DNA of 64,000 nucleotides from UBA1141 sp963665155 (GTDB lineage: Bacteria; Chloroflexota; Dehalococcoidia; Lucifugimonadales; UBA3495). Under the pieces are notes generated by a model that was not told the DNA's origin, made no database searches, and saw only the letters and a list, made by a program, of their open reading frames with translations. A program made the translations under genes and the position numbers. Below are positions 8,547 through 18,692 of this stretch, piece after piece. Numbering within the stretch: the stretch's first letter is position 1; every line of letters starts with the position of its first letter. The stretch covers positions 1,585,218 through 1,649,217 of the forward strand of contig CAXXFI010000002.1 of NCBI GenBank assembly GCA_963665155.2. The letters are read 5' to 3'.

Positions 8547-9441
8547 TCCAACCCTTACGCCCGGTGTTGCGGACCCGGAAGAGGTGGCCTCCCAGGGTCG
8601 TAACGTAAAGGGTCCTCTGGTCGGCGTCGCCGAAACAACAGTTGGTAGGCATATCCACGCCCACCGGCATGGGATGGGTGGAAAGCACGCGTCCCTGGGG
8701 AGTCCAGACGTAAATCATCGGACCAGGGCCGCTGACCCAGGAGCCAGCGGTGCCCACTATGTTGCCCTCGGAGTCCAAGCACATCCCGTCAATTCCTCTT
8801 TGCGGGCCCCGGTGGTCGTTGCCGAAATGATGCAAAACTACGTACTGCCCCAAGGAACCGTCATCGTTGATTGGGTAAGACCGCAACTCCCGCAACCCAC
8901 CCAGCTCGGCATCGGTCTGAATCATGTAGAGGGTCTTGTCGTCGGGAGAAATCAGCAGGCCGTTAATACCGGTGGTGTCGAAGGTCATGCGCTTGCAGAC
9001 CCAGCTTTGGTCGGCTTGTGGGTCGGCCCGCAGGATGTCGCGTTCCTCTATGTCCGGGCTTTCGCTGGGGTCAATGTTGATGGCGTTCCAGGGGTTGCTG
9101 AACCAGATGCGCCCTTGCCGGTCAACGGCCAGGTCGTTGGGGGTATTGATGCGCACGCCGTCCAGATTGTCGACGATGGTCGTGGTGGAGCCGTCCCTCT
9201 CGAATCGCACGATGGCGCGACCGCCCGAGCAGGCGCCGTACAGGTTACCGTTCACATCGAAAGCCAACCCGTTAGTGTGATTGGTGCTCTCCCGGTAAAC
9301 ATCGCACTCTCCGGACTCCGGGCTGTAGCTCATGATGCGGCTGGCCGGAATGTGGGTGAAGAGTAGGTTCTTGCCGTCCCAGGCGGGGCCCTCGGTCAAG
9401 CGGCTAAAAGGTCCAGCGACCAATTCCCATTCCCAGTCCAT
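8524..9441 (-). CDS. SMP-30/gluconolactonase/LRE-family beta-propeller hydrolase
   Basis: The product has about 305 residues when started at ATG 9441, which is preceded by GGAGG; the frame extends to 9477 but without a better site. It carries the family pattern LTEGPAWDGKNLLFTHI, NHTNGLAFDVNGNLYGAC, NTPNDLAVDRQGRIWFSNP, GINGLLISPDDKTLYM and GIDGMCLDSEGN, with metal ligands expected at the first Glu, the Asn of NDLAVD and the Asp of GIDG. The family hydrolyses sugar lactones and related esters with a divalent metal. It converges with the GMC oxidoreductase, whose lactone-type products could be its substrate; that link is inference. Confidence 0.88.
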   Translation of the reverse strand: MDWEWELVAGPFSRLTEGPAWDGKNLLFTHIPASRIMSYSPESGECDVYRESTNHTNGLAFDVNGNLYGACSGGRAIVRFERDGSTTTIVDNLDGVRINTPNDLAVDRQGRIWFSNPWNAINIDPSESPDIEERDILRADPQADQSWVCKRMTFDTTGINGLLISPDDKTLYMIQTDAELGGLRELRSYPINDDGSLGQYVVLHHFGNDHRGPQRGIDGMCLDSEGNIVGTAGSWVSGPGPMIYVWTPQGRVLSTHPMPVGVDMPTNCCFGDADQRTLYVTTLGGHLFRVRNTGRKGWIMWPPVR

Positions 9442-9692
9442 GTTGGCCTCCATTTGTGTTGAATTTGGCGCTTGCAAGCGGTCTGGCGATTGCCCTCAAT
9501 ACACTGTGGCCGTGCACTGTGGCCGTGACGATGCGGGCTACATTCTAGTTTAGAACTACTCAAACGACAAGGCGCTGGATGCAAACGAGGCGCGTCGGGG
9601 CGGGAAGCGGGCTGGACCCAGACGCACACACTTGGTCCATGGAGTAAAATAAGCGGCCTATCCTGGGTTCATAATCTCAAGGAGATGAGAGC

Positions 9693-10367
9693 ATGGTCAA
9701 AAAGAAGGGCACCGCATTATTAATCGTATTCAACGACGTGGACGCCGAGCACGACACCGATTTCAACGCTTGGTACAACCAGGAGCACCTGCCTGAGCGG
9801 CTCAGCGCGCCTGGGTTCTTGGACGCGGCCCGCTACGAGGCATTGAAGGGCGGCCCTCGCTACCTGGCTGTTTACGAGTTGGAGTCGGCGGCTGCGATGC
9901 AGACCCCTGAATACTTGCGCATGAGCCAAAACCCCACCGAGTGGACCAAGAGGGTCTCGCCTACGGTGATTGGACGGGGCACCGTGCGCAACGTTTACAC
10001 CCAAATGTCTCCCGCTGAAAGCGACCCCGACACACTTGGACGGGGCATGGCCCCGGCGCTCCAGATTGGCCGAATGGACGTGGGCCCAGAGGTGGAGACC
10101 GGATACAACGAGTACTACGACACCGTGCGCACGCCAGCCAACCTGACCGTGCCCGGCTGCTTGTTCGTACGCCGTTATCACGCCGTTGAGGGCGGGCCAA
10201 ATTATATGACCATGTACTAATTCGAGCACGAAAAAGTGCCCGAGAGCCTGGCCTGGGAGACCCACCGCAGCCAGGACACCATGGGCCAGTTCATCGGCGG
10301 CAGCTACGGCCACGCCTCAGGCTCCCCGGGGGTCTACCGCCGGGTGTTCCCGCCACGTGCCTTCTGA
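9693..10367 (+). pseudogene. Dimeric alpha/beta-barrel (EthD-like) protein split by an in-frame TAA
   Basis: GGAGATGAGAGC precedes ATG 9693. The frame codes 175 residues to TAA at 10218-10220, then continues open in the same frame for 48 residues (FEHEKVPESLAWETHRSQDT through RRVFPPRAF) to TGA 10365. The protein holds two copies of a ferredoxin-like half barrel: FNAWYNQEHLPERLSAPGFLDAARY and, later, YNEYYDTVRTPANLTVPGCLFVRRYH, each followed by YLAVYELES and by YMTMY-stop-FEHE. The second copy shows that the stop falls inside the YELE-type strand, so the TAA is a single-base nonsense change (GAA to TAA would explain it). Function of the family here unknown. Confidence 0.75.
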
Positions 10368-10764
10368 CCCAAGAAAGTCCCTTCCCGGTAGCGGCATATT
10401 GAGGGAAGACTGGCGGCGGAGTGCAGTTCGTTACATCCCAATCAGTACATGAGGGCTGCTGTGTGAGTCCTGATTGGAAACGGAACTGGAAAGAGTAACC
10501 CCGGCTGCGGGGGCTCCACTTCGGCCTCTATGACAGGGCGAGTTGGACGTCGAGGCCCTGAAGAAGGTCAACTAGCTGATCGAGTGCCGCATACTTTCCT
10601 CAATGGCGCATTACCAGTTTCTTGTACTCGACCCGTCGCTACGCAGCCACATGGCCATCACTATTCGCGCATAGTGTCAGCTTCTTGTTTTTTCGCTGAT
10701 GGTTCGTGTTGTATCTGCCTAAATGATAGAGGCGAACTTAATCGACCAACTCGCCGATGCCCAT

Positions 10765-11035
10765 TCAGACCGCCGGCGCCTCTAACGAGTCATCCACAAC
10801 CGCCGGTAACTTCATCGTGAACGTCGACCTTTTAATGCTAGGACACAGGATCCTGTTCGATGACTGAAGGTACATGAAAGCGCCGCTCAAAAGAGTGGCT
10901 TCTTCGCAGTGCCCGCCAATCATTTCACCCGACGGATGAGCCGCGGCAATGTGAATGTGCACCCGAATGCCGCCATCCGGTAAGCGTTGAATATACCCTT
11001 CCGCGCTAACTAACTCGAGAGTTTCGAACCGGGAT
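10765..11035 (-). pseudogene. PPC-domain (DUF296) protein remnant
   Basis: On the minus strand the sequence reads RFETLELVSAEGYIQRL, then VHIHIAAAHPSGEMIGGHCEEA, the hallmark of the PPC/DUF296 domain (HLHV...GGHLLEG). Only about 90 residues remain; the frame is stopped upstream at about 11046 and an ATG lies there in another frame, suggesting a further indel. The rest of 10368-11255 holds no supported gene. Confidence 0.5.
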
Positions 11036-11255
11036 GGTTGTAGTCATGGCGCAACTCCGTAGCCGAGTTCTGGGCGGCGGTCGTGCCTAGGGTGGGGCAG
11101 AAACTGAGCCAAACTGGTCTTGACGAGACCGCGTCCTTTCATTTAGCCTCAAACAACGACCGAATCAACCTGTGCCTGTCGAACCACCCTTCCGAAGGAG
11201 AGCCCTTCTACAAACACAGGGCGAGCGACCCCACATAATAGTACTCTTTTCAAGA

Positions 11256-12329
11256 CTAAGCTCTTGCCCTGAAAATGTTCTTCACTTTCCGCACGGAACT
11301 CACCCGCTCTTCGGCCAATCGGTCAGCAGCACAGGCAGTGGGCACTTCCTCCGCTTTGGAACGGGCAATTACCTGGCCTATGATGTCGTAGATTCGCTCG
11401 GTTTTTTCCCTGGCCCGCTCGGGGTTGTAGGCCGTTTCATACTCCGCAGCAGCGTTGATTATCCCACCGGCGTTAATGATGTAGTCGGGGGCATACAGGA
11501 TGCCTCTCCGCTGTAACGCCCAACCGTCGTCCTCGGTAAGCAGTTGGTTATTGGCCGCCCCTGCGACCACCTGGCAGTTAAGGCGTGGAACGGTGTCGGG
11601 ATTGAGCACACCACCCAAAGCGCAGGGCGAAAATATGTCGCATTCCAATTCGTATATATTTTCCAGCGGCACCACTTTTATGCCCAAATCCCTGGCTTTG
11701 TCCAAGGCGCCTTCGTAAATATCGCCGACTACCAGTTCGGCGTTTTCCTTGAGCAAGTGATGGGCCGTGTTGAAGGCCACTTTGCCGAAACCCTGCATAA
11801 CAATCTTCTTGCCCGACAAGGAGTCGGAACCCCAGGCCTCCCGAGCGCAGGCTTTCATGCCCATGTATAAGCCCAGACCCGTCATGATAGACGTGTCGCC
11901 GCTGCCTCCAGCCGCCACCGGCAAGCCCAGGACGTGCTTGGTTTCCAGGCGGATGTCCTCCAAGTCCCTGGTTGAAGTGCCCACATCGGTGGTGGTGAGG
12001 TACCTACCGCCCAGGGTGTCCACAAACGCACCGTAGGACCGAATGAGGGCTTCCGTCTTGAGCGTACGGGAATCGCCAATAATCACCGCCTTGCCGCCAC
12101 CTAAGGGCAAGCCAGCCGCCGCCGATTTATAGGTCATGGCCCGGGAAAGGCGGAGGACATCCATAAGAGCATCGGTCTCAGTCTCATAGGGCCACATACG
12201 GGTGCCACCGCAGGCGGGGCCAAGAGTCGTGTCATGAATAGCGATGATTCCTTTAAAGCCAGTCTCGGGGTCGGAGCCGAACACCACCTGCTCATGCCCA
12301 TACTCGCTTAAATATTCAAAAATCTCCAT
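11256..12329 (-). CDS. ldh: Leucine/valine (Glu/Leu/Phe/Val family) dehydrogenase
   Basis: Started at ATG 12329, which has an AGGAGG site 8 nt upstream, the product has 357 residues, typical of leucine dehydrogenase (about 360). It contains GPACGGTRMWPY, the catalytic lysine block GLPLGGGKAVI, TTTDVGTSTRDLEDI, and the NAD-binding MQGFGKVAFNTAHHL. The enzyme reversibly deaminates branched-chain amino acids to 2-oxo acids with NAD. It is flanked by noncoding DNA on both sides and seems to be transcribed alone. Confidence 0.92.
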   Translation of the reverse strand: MEIFEYLSEYGHEQVVFGSDPETGFKGIIAIHDTTLGPACGGTRMWPYETETDALMDVLRLSRAMTYKSAAAGLPLGGGKAVIIGDSRTLKTEALIRSYGAFVDTLGGRYLTTTDVGTSTRDLEDIRLETKHVLGLPVAAGGSGDTSIMTGLGLYMGMKACAREAWGSDSLSGKKIVMQGFGKVAFNTAHHLLKENAELVVGDIYEGALDKARDLGIKVVPLENIYELECDIFSPCALGGVLNPDTVPRLNCQVVAGAANNQLLTEDDGWALQRRGILYAPDYIINAGGIINAAAEYETAYNPERAREKTERIYDIIGQVIARSKAEEVPTACAADRLAEERVSSVRKVKNIFRARA

Positions 12330-12809
12330 GGCTGAGACCTCCTTTGCTAACTGTAACCCAGAGCTACCTGTGATCCGCCGACGACCCGGCAAGAAACCCG
12401 CAACAAAATCACAAAACGGTTATATAAACTGAGATTCCTAGCACCACTTGGCGATTCGAGTCATGCCTAGCCCTCTGCTTAGAGGGCAGGTGGTTCCCTA
12501 ACTACAATTATAGGCTTGTGCGTTTTTAAGAGAAAGAGCAACACAAACCAACTGCGTTGAATGTCAAGACACTTTATTTTCGCTGCTCTCCCAAATCTTG
12601 AATAAATACGAATAATTTGTAGAACAACAGCTTTCGATATTAGGTTAATAACCGATTAATTTCCGCGGCAATTCTTAGGTTCAAGCTTGGAGTTCAATGG
12701 TGTGACCTTTAAGAATTTATGGAAGCGTTTGAGTAGCCCACAATCCCAAGTTATAATCATTGGCGACGGGCGGCGAGTGCCGCCGTAATAAAAGCGGAGG
12801 GTATCGACG
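12330..12809. other. Intergenic region without a supported gene
   Basis: About 480 bp between two divergent genes. A short hairpin CCCTCTGCTTAGAGGG lies near 12471-12486. The stretch 12540-12700 is AT-rich and may hold the promoter of the gene at 12810, but I see no specific element I would defend. Confidence 0.5.
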
Positions 12810-13247
12810 ATGGCGCAGCAGACAATGCACGCCCAAATGGGAGGAGACACCGCTGGCTCCGAGGAATTGGTCGCGGCAGGGGCCGTAACCTTTGGCCTGG
12901 AATACCGGGTCTTGGAAGGCCGGGACGAAGGCATTTGCATCCACGTTTACGGCAACGACCTACCTGGCCAGGACAAGGAGTTGCTACGCCTCGATTGCTT
13001 CAAGGTTGCGCCCCACTACCACTATCGCAACGCCACTATCAAGAAAAACGAACGCTTGGAGCTTGATTTCACCGCCGAGGGCGACCCATTGTCTTGGGCT
13101 TTGGACAAGATCAAGAACCGCTTGCCTATCATGCTGATACGATGCGGTGCGGAAGACATTGTTCGCAAAGTTGACCAGCGCGATGTAGACGCAGCACTGC
13201 CCAAGCTGGTAGCCTGGGCCGAAACCAAGGCCTATCATAAGAGCTAG
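12810..13247 (+). CDS. Conserved-looking hypothetical protein
   Basis: A 145-residue soluble protein with a GGAGGG ribosome-binding site 9 nt before ATG. The middle (FGLEYRVLEGRDEGICIHVY, LLRLDCFKVAPHYHYRN) suggests a beta-rich domain with a His-rich loop HYHYRNA that might bind metal, and the C-terminus is helical (KVDQRDVDAALPKLVAWAE). No signal peptide or membrane segment. I do not recognise the family with confidence. It reads in the same direction as the cyclophilin gene 160 bp downstream. Confidence 0.75.
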   Translation: MAQQTMHAQMGGDTAGSEELVAAGAVTFGLEYRVLEGRDEGICIHVYGNDLPGQDKELLRLDCFKVAPHYHYRNATIKKNERLELDFTAEGDPLSWALDKIKNRLPIMLIRCGAEDIVRKVDQRDVDAALPKLVAWAETKAYHKS

Positions 13248-13410
13248 GACTCTAGGCCAGGGAATTAATGTGCCTGATCCTGATCCCGGGATGAAAACCG
13301 CTGTGCTTGAGTGAACCGGCATGTAGGTCTCTCCCGGGGTCGTGTATCAGCCGGATTCCCATTTAGCATCCTGAAGAACAAGGATTCCAATATTTTGCTG
13401 CGGAGGAACC

Positions 13411-13929
13411 ATGCCCAATCAGTACTCCTCTCCCCCTGAGATGAACATCGACCAGACCAAGACCTATACCGCCACCATTACGACCGGCAAGGGAACAATG
13501 ACCGTCGAGCTATTCGCCTCGGAAGTCCCGGCAACGGTGAATAACTTTGTGTTCTTGGCTCGGGAAGGTTTCTATACCAACGGCGGTTTTCACAGGGTGA
13601 TCAAAGATTTCATGGTCCAAGGCGGCTGCCCCGAGGGCACCGGCACTGGAGGGCCTGGCTATCGGTTCGCCGATGAACCGGTCACCCGCAAATACACTAA
13701 AGGCACCCTGGCCATGGCCAACGCAGGACCCAATACCAATGGTAGCCAATTTTTCATCGTCCACGGAGCCGACGTAGGCCTGCCCCCCAACTACACGATT
13801 TTCGGCATGCTCACCGACGGAGTGGATGTGTTGGACTCTCTGGCTAATTCTCCGGTAGGAGGAGGCGGCGAAAATTCCAAGCCCACAGACCGATTGGAAA
13901 TTCAGAGCGTGGAAATCGCCGAATCGTAA
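13411..13929 (+). CDS. ppiB: Cyclophilin-type peptidyl-prolyl cis-trans isomerase
   Basis: The 172-residue product has the cyclophilin core: NNFVFLAREGFYTNGGFHRVIKDFMVQGG with the catalytic Arg, GTLAMANAGPNTNGSQFFIVH, and YTIFGMLTDGVDVLDSLA. It isomerises Xaa-Pro bonds and helps protein folding, here in the cytoplasm since no signal peptide is present. GGAGG lies 6 nt before the ATG. A strong terminator follows. Confidence 0.95.
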   Translation: MPNQYSSPPEMNIDQTKTYTATITTGKGTMTVELFASEVPATVNNFVFLAREGFYTNGGFHRVIKDFMVQGGCPEGTGTGGPGYRFADEPVTRKYTKGTLAMANAGPNTNGSQFFIVHGADVGLPPNYTIFGMLTDGVDVLDSLANSPVGGGGENSKPTDRLEIQSVEIAES

Positions 13930-13965
13930 ACCGCTGACTTACTTATATCCCTAGACTTAAAATCG

Positions 13966-14000
13966 AAAGGCCCCGGTCCTGTCGCAGGACCGGGGCCTTT
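13966..14000 (+). terminator. Rho-independent terminator, probably bidirectional
   Basis: A perfect 15-bp stem (AAAGGCCCCGGTCCT and its complement) closes a five-base loop GTCGC and ends in a T-containing tail on both strands. It lies between the converging cyclophilin and MFS genes. Confidence 0.93.
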
Positions 14001-14045
14001 CTGTATACATGATAGGAGCCTGTCTCCGAAACATGTTAGTTGAAA

Positions 14046-15422
14046 TTAATCGCTTGCTTGAGGCGCCGCAGCTACAGCCTCCGGGCTCAGTACCGGTCTT
14101 TTAGCCATCAGGAACAAAAACGCCCCCAGGAAATTCAACCCCGCCAGAAGGTAGAAGGCCTGGGTATAGGAGCCTTGGACATCCCTCATATATCCAGCCA
14201 AAGGGGCCGCCATCAACAGCAGCAGGTTCATCGGAACCGTCGACAAGCCCAGTATCTTGCCGAAAGACGCCCGGCCAAAGTATTCGCCGCGGATGGCCAC
14301 GGTCAACGGGTTTCGGCCTCCGAAGCCCATCCCGAATAGTACGGCGAACCAGTAGAAAGTGCTCATACTGGAGGCTGTGGCCAACACCAACACGGCCGAT
14401 GCCTGGAGTGAGGTGAATCCGAACACGGCAACACGTTTGGGCACCTGGTCTCCCAGATATCCGCCCACCAACTGAAACACCATGGCGACAGATATGTAGA
14501 CACTAGCAACCCAAGCCGTATCTTGAACCTCAAAATCCATGTCCTCGACCATCATCAAGCCCAGGTGGGCCATTATGGCCAGAATCACCATGGAGGTGAA
14601 TCCGTGGCCGAAGGCAATGAACCAAAATGCGGGCGTCCGGAGTGCTTGAGACGGAGTTAGGTCTGTGCCCGATTCTTGCACCACCTGCGGCCTGGGATTA
14701 GGCCGAGTTTCTGGCCGGACTTGCAGCCCAGATTGTGCTTGGCTGGCCGTGCGCGCATTGTCGGGGTGCAGGTCGCTATCTTGAGGTTTGTTGCGGATTA
14801 GACGGGAAACCGGGAACGCCACTACCAATATGAACACGCCAATGGCGGAAGCGGTTACTTGCCAGCCGAACCGGTCCTGGTCCGGATCGATGGCCCAAGC
14901 AATGGCAGGCACCAGCAGCAACGCCCCGCCACGGCTGCCCACGTTGGCCCAAGCAATAGCCATGGCCCTGCGCCTGAAGAACCAATGGTTCAGCATGGTT
15001 ATAATGGGTATCCAGCTACCCAATCCTTGGCCGACCGCCATAACCACGTAGGCCAAGTAAAACATCCATAAGTTTTGCACTTGGCCGAAGAGCAAGAAGC
15101 CAAAACCCAGGATAGTTAGGCCAATCAACACCATCCGCCGGGTGCCTACCCGGTCGGTCAAGTAACCCTCAATGGGCCCCATCAGTCCGCCCTCGATCCT
15201 GGTGAACGTCAGGGCGAATCCCAACTGAGCCCGGGTCCAACCGAAATGCCTCTCCAAAGCGACGGCCCACACGCTCATGGCGTGAAAGAGGGGCACCGTT
15301 GCGATAACCATCACGAAGCCACTGATGGCGACCAGCCACCAACCATAGTAGATGCCTTGGGACGGTCGTTGAGGCGCTACGTCGGCAACGGCATCAACCT
15401 GGTCACTTTCCAATCCAGCCAA
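14046..15422 (-). CDS. MFS transporter (oxalate/formate antiporter-like, monocarboxylate type)
   Basis: The 458-residue product has about twelve hydrophobic segments. It begins GIYYGWWLVAISGFVMV, followed by an FGWTRAQLGFALTF segment common in the OFA/monocarboxylate subgroup of MFS carriers, and GYLTDRVGTRRMVLIG as the conserved loop 2-3 motif. A polar linker of about 60 residues lies in the middle (residues about 205-265), and the second half repeats the pattern with GGYLGDQVPKRVAVFG. Substrate likely an organic acid, by family; not provable here. Confidence 0.88.
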   Translation of the reverse strand: MAGLESDQVDAVADVAPQRPSQGIYYGWWLVAISGFVMVIATVPLFHAMSVWAVALERHFGWTRAQLGFALTFTRIEGGLMGPIEGYLTDRVGTRRMVLIGLTILGFGFLLFGQVQNLWMFYLAYVVMAVGQGLGSWIPIITMLNHWFFRRRAMAIAWANVGSRGGALLLVPAIAWAIDPDQDRFGWQVTASAIGVFILVVAFPVSRLIRNKPQDSDLHPDNARTASQAQSGLQVRPETRPNPRPQVVQESGTDLTPSQALRTPAFWFIAFGHGFTSMVILAIMAHLGLMMVEDMDFEVQDTAWVASVYISVAMVFQLVGGYLGDQVPKRVAVFGFTSLQASAVLVLATASSMSTFYWFAVLFGMGFGGRNPLTVAIRGEYFGRASFGKILGLSTVPMNLLLLMAAPLAGYMRDVQGSYTQAFYLLAGLNFLGAFLFLMAKRPVLSPEAVAAAPQASD

Positions 15423-15554
15423 TTACTTGATCCTAATGATGTTATTCAAAGCCCGTGGTCACCATAGTAAGCTCATCCCAAGGTGAAAACTACATCAAGC
15501 TAAACCCTTAGAGAAGTTGCGTTAGGCTGTAAAGGAAGTCGGGTGGTGGTGGGT

Positions 15555-15827
15555 ATGAGACACATAGTGCAACTCCTCCAACGGTGGCAACTGGATGTAG
15601 GCGACGCACGAGAGCGGATGTATCAAGCGCCGATACCCCGGGAGCGAGAACGGTGGCATGCTCACTGGTTCTTGGCCCAAGGTTGGGCCGCTTCGGCGGG
15701 CCCAGCCCGGCGGTAGGTGGTAGAACGGACGCTCTCATGGCTGTCCAAGTGTCGAGGGCTATTGGTGCGCTACGACAAGAAGGCATTTAATTTTCTAGGA
15801 GTCCACCTCAAAACAGTGAGAAAATAG
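15555..15827 (+). pseudogene. Two short transposase remnants (IS630-like N-terminus, IS5-like C-terminus)
   Basis: ATG 15555 to TAG 15714 codes a helix-rich piece, QLLQRWQLDVGDARERM and RWHAHWFLAQGWAAS, like the N-terminus of IS630-type transposases. Directly after it, 15720-15827 codes VERTLSWLSKCRGLLVRYDK, the typical C-terminus of IS5-type transposases. They belong to different families, so this is a junction of two decayed elements. Confidence 0.6.
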
Positions 15828-15884
15828 GTCGCCAACTGGAGGTGTGAAGGGATAACCTAAGGGAGATGTGATGGGAGGTGCTCC

Positions 15885-17173
15885 ATGGCCAACAGCTTTC
15901 GCTCTTATTCCATGGAGCAAGCCTATCTACTGCCCCAAGCCCCCCGTGAGTGGTTGCCCGAAGAGCATTTGGCCTTCTTCCTAGAAAAGATTGTGAGCCA
16001 ACTGGACCTCAGCCCCATCTCTGAGGGGCAGCCGGGATGGTAGGGCCTTAAGGCCTGCCATCCCCAGATGCTCTTGACGTTGCTGTTTTACGGCTACTGC
16101 ACGAGGGTGTGCAACTCCCGGAAGATAACCTGGGGGTTGCGAGACAGACCTAGCTTTGCGGATGCTTTCCGGGGGGCAGTTTCCCGATTTCCGGACCCTA
16201 TCGGACTCCCGAAAAGATCATCTGCCTTTCAGGCACTGTTCTTGGAGGTGCTGCGGATGTTCCGTGAGGCAGGTCTGGTGAAGCTGGGACACCTGTCCCT
16301 AGATGGGAGCAAATACCAGGCCAACGCCTCCAAGCACAAAGCCATGAGCTACGGGCGCATACAGGAGGTGGAACCCCAACTGGAGGCGGAGGTAAAAGAG
16401 TTGCTGCGCCGGGCGGCAGAGGTGGGCGAGGCCGAGGACGCCGAGTATGGGCCGGAGCAGAAGGGGGATGAGTTGCCCGAGGAGTTACGGAGGTGGGAAG
16501 GACGCCTGGAGAAGATACGGGAGGCGAGGGGGCGAAGAACCGGGGGAAGGAGCGAGCTGGCCAGGGGTGCGGCGCCGGAAGAGGTAGCCGCCGCCGAGAG
16601 GGAGGCGCCAAAGCCCAAGGAACAGAGCAATTTCACCGACCCGGACAGCCGAGTTCTCATGGTTGGATTCAGGGCTACAACGCCCAAGTCGTGGCGCAGG
16701 AGGTGACATCCCACAGCGGCTACAGCCTCAGGCTGAGGCCCATGCTGGACGGGCTGGAGGAGAACCTGGCTAGAGTGGGGGTTCCCGAAGAGGAATGACG
16801 GCCAAAATGGTTCACAGCGGATGCGGGCTACTGCAGCGAAAGCAACCTGAGGACGCTGGCAGAGCGGCAGATTGATGCCTACGTTGCCACTGGGCGAGAG
16901 CGGCACCACCTGGGGGGAATCGGCCACCGAAGCCGCAGTAGGACACCTCTGCGTGCTGCCCTGCGGGACAAACTGCGGACCACGGAAGGGCGGGCAGTCT
17001 ACGCCCGGCGCATAGGCATTACCGAACCCGTTCACGGGTCAATCAAGCAAGCCCGGGGCTTCCGGCAGTTCCTGCTGCCAGGCATGGAAAAGGTGGCAGG
17101 GGAATTCACCCTGGTGGCCATGATCCACAATATACTGAAACTGTGGCGAGCCAGCCATGCGCTGGCGGGATAA
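15885..17173 (+). pseudogene. IS1182-family transposase, multiply broken
   Basis: The coding sense can be followed from ATG 15885 (MEQAYLLPQAPREWLPEEHL) to a stop at 16041, then across 16047-16706 (ACHPQMLLTLLFYGYC, LGHLSLDGSKYQANASKHK), with a frame change near 16660 to HGWIQGYNAQVVAQEVTS, another stop at 16798, and a last part KWFTADAGYCSESNL to ITEPVHGSIKQARGFRQF ending at 17173. These are the DUF772 region and the DDE catalytic parts of IS1182 transposases. At least one deletion and two stops make it inactive. It differs from the intact IS at 36.6 kb, so it is not a daughter copy. No clear terminal inverted repeats were found. Confidence 0.8.
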
Positions 17174-17393
17174 GCCAGCCCACTCTTCAACCCAAGGCGC
17201 CAGATACGGCCCTTCGGGGGTTGCGGCGCAGGAACCCCGGGTCCTTAATGAATTGACTTGGTTCCTCGGGACTTGGTTATTCCGGGCACTGCAACTCCCA
17301 CTTAATCGTCGGACAGACGAGCCTAGCCAAGACGAACCAAGTCTTTAACCGGAAAGCTGGCTTTGCACCAAAAGTCAGATTAATAGGCCCCTT

Positions 17394-18410
17394 TTAGTTC
17401 AACCACCTGACTTGTGATTCAGGCAACACTTTTGGTTCAAGCGAAGGGGCAACCCCAAACTCATACATCGACTGGATTAGAACGCAGATATTATGACACA
17501 GAACCTTCAACAGAATCTCGTTGACCTGGCCGGGTTCGGACTTCGCCCGAACGGAATCGCCGAACTTGCCCTTGATCATGCTGAACGTGGTTTCGACGTT
17601 CGACCTCCGGTGATAGTGGGCGGCCCACGATTCCTCGTTCAACGTGAAGTACGCGTAAAGCCGCTTCCACATAGGCGACCCCCGGCCCGTGGTGTTGGAC
17701 TTGAAGGGGATGTACGGGTAGGCCCCGTGCCCTTCGATAAGCCGCAGGTTGGCATCCGACAGGTACGCCTTGTCAGCCGAAACCTCAGTCATTGTAAACT
17801 GCTTGTCCGTGCTGTCCAGCAGCCCGGGCAATACCGGCGAGTCGTGGATATTGCTGGGAGTGATCTCAACGCTGGTGACGATGTTGGTCTTGGTTCCAGT
17901 CACGATGTGGGCCTTGAGCCACTGCCTCTGAGACTTTTCTTTGCCCCATTTGGCGTCGTACCAACGGTCGAAGCGACAGGTGGAGAAGCCGGAACTATCC
18001 ACGGCAAAAGCCGATTCCACAATGCTAAGTGGTTCCGCGCTCCGCTCGATCAGGGCCGTAATGATCGGGGTCAAGTCCGGGTTGGCGATGTAGCGGTTGA
18101 CCGAGCTGAACGACGGTGGTGTGCTAATGAAGTCCTTCCGGCAAGCATCCCTAACGTCGCAATCGAAGCGCCGGGCCGAAAAGCCAGCGTAAACCTTTGT
18201 GGTTCCGGTGTAGACCATATCCGCCAAAGGGAATCGTGGGCGACCGAAGCTGTATTCGGGCTGGGGGATATTGGCGCACAGGTCCGCCAGGAGCACCATG
18301 AAGGTATCTTTCTCCGAGGTTTGGGCGGCGTTGTAAGCGGGCCAGTCTTGGGGATAGGTCTTGCGGGGTTGAGGATTCGCCGTGGTGGAATTAAGATTAG
18401 TGGCAGTCAT
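17394..18410 (-). mobile_element. DDE transposase of an IS5/ISNCY-like element, apparently intact
   Basis: From ATG 18410 the 338-residue product has a complete DDE core: FAVDSSGFSTCRFDRWYD (first D), TEVSADKAYLSDANLRLI (second D), and HYHRRSNVETTFSMIKGKFG (E), ending with KVLCHNICVLIQSMYEFG. The open frame extends to 18587 but that part is not family-like. It is transcribed against the IS1182 remnant. Terminal inverted repeats could not be identified, so the element boundaries are unknown. 18411-18692 upstream holds no gene. Confidence 0.85.
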
Positions 18411-18692
18411 GGTGGAGCTAGACCCTCCATCTTGATTAGGGAGCGATTGGTGTTCCACCACCACCGCTCCCGTCTGCCTATCATTGTCGTCGATTTCAGC
18501 TATAAAGTCAAGCTGAATGGCGGCATTACTGCACCAATTAGCTACGGATTGTGGCTTTATTCGTCGTCTGGCCGTGCGTTGGTGCATAATATCGGCAACT
18601 CTGACCGCCTCGTTGCGAAAGGCGTTGGGCGGTCCCGGGTTAAGGTACGACGCGGCGTGGTTATGCTTGGGGGCTGGCCACGCCGTTCGTCG

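Noticed and set aside
16349..17035. Minus-strand 228-residue ORF over the IS1182 remnant
   Set aside because: It is a shadow of the GC-rich transposase coding strand.
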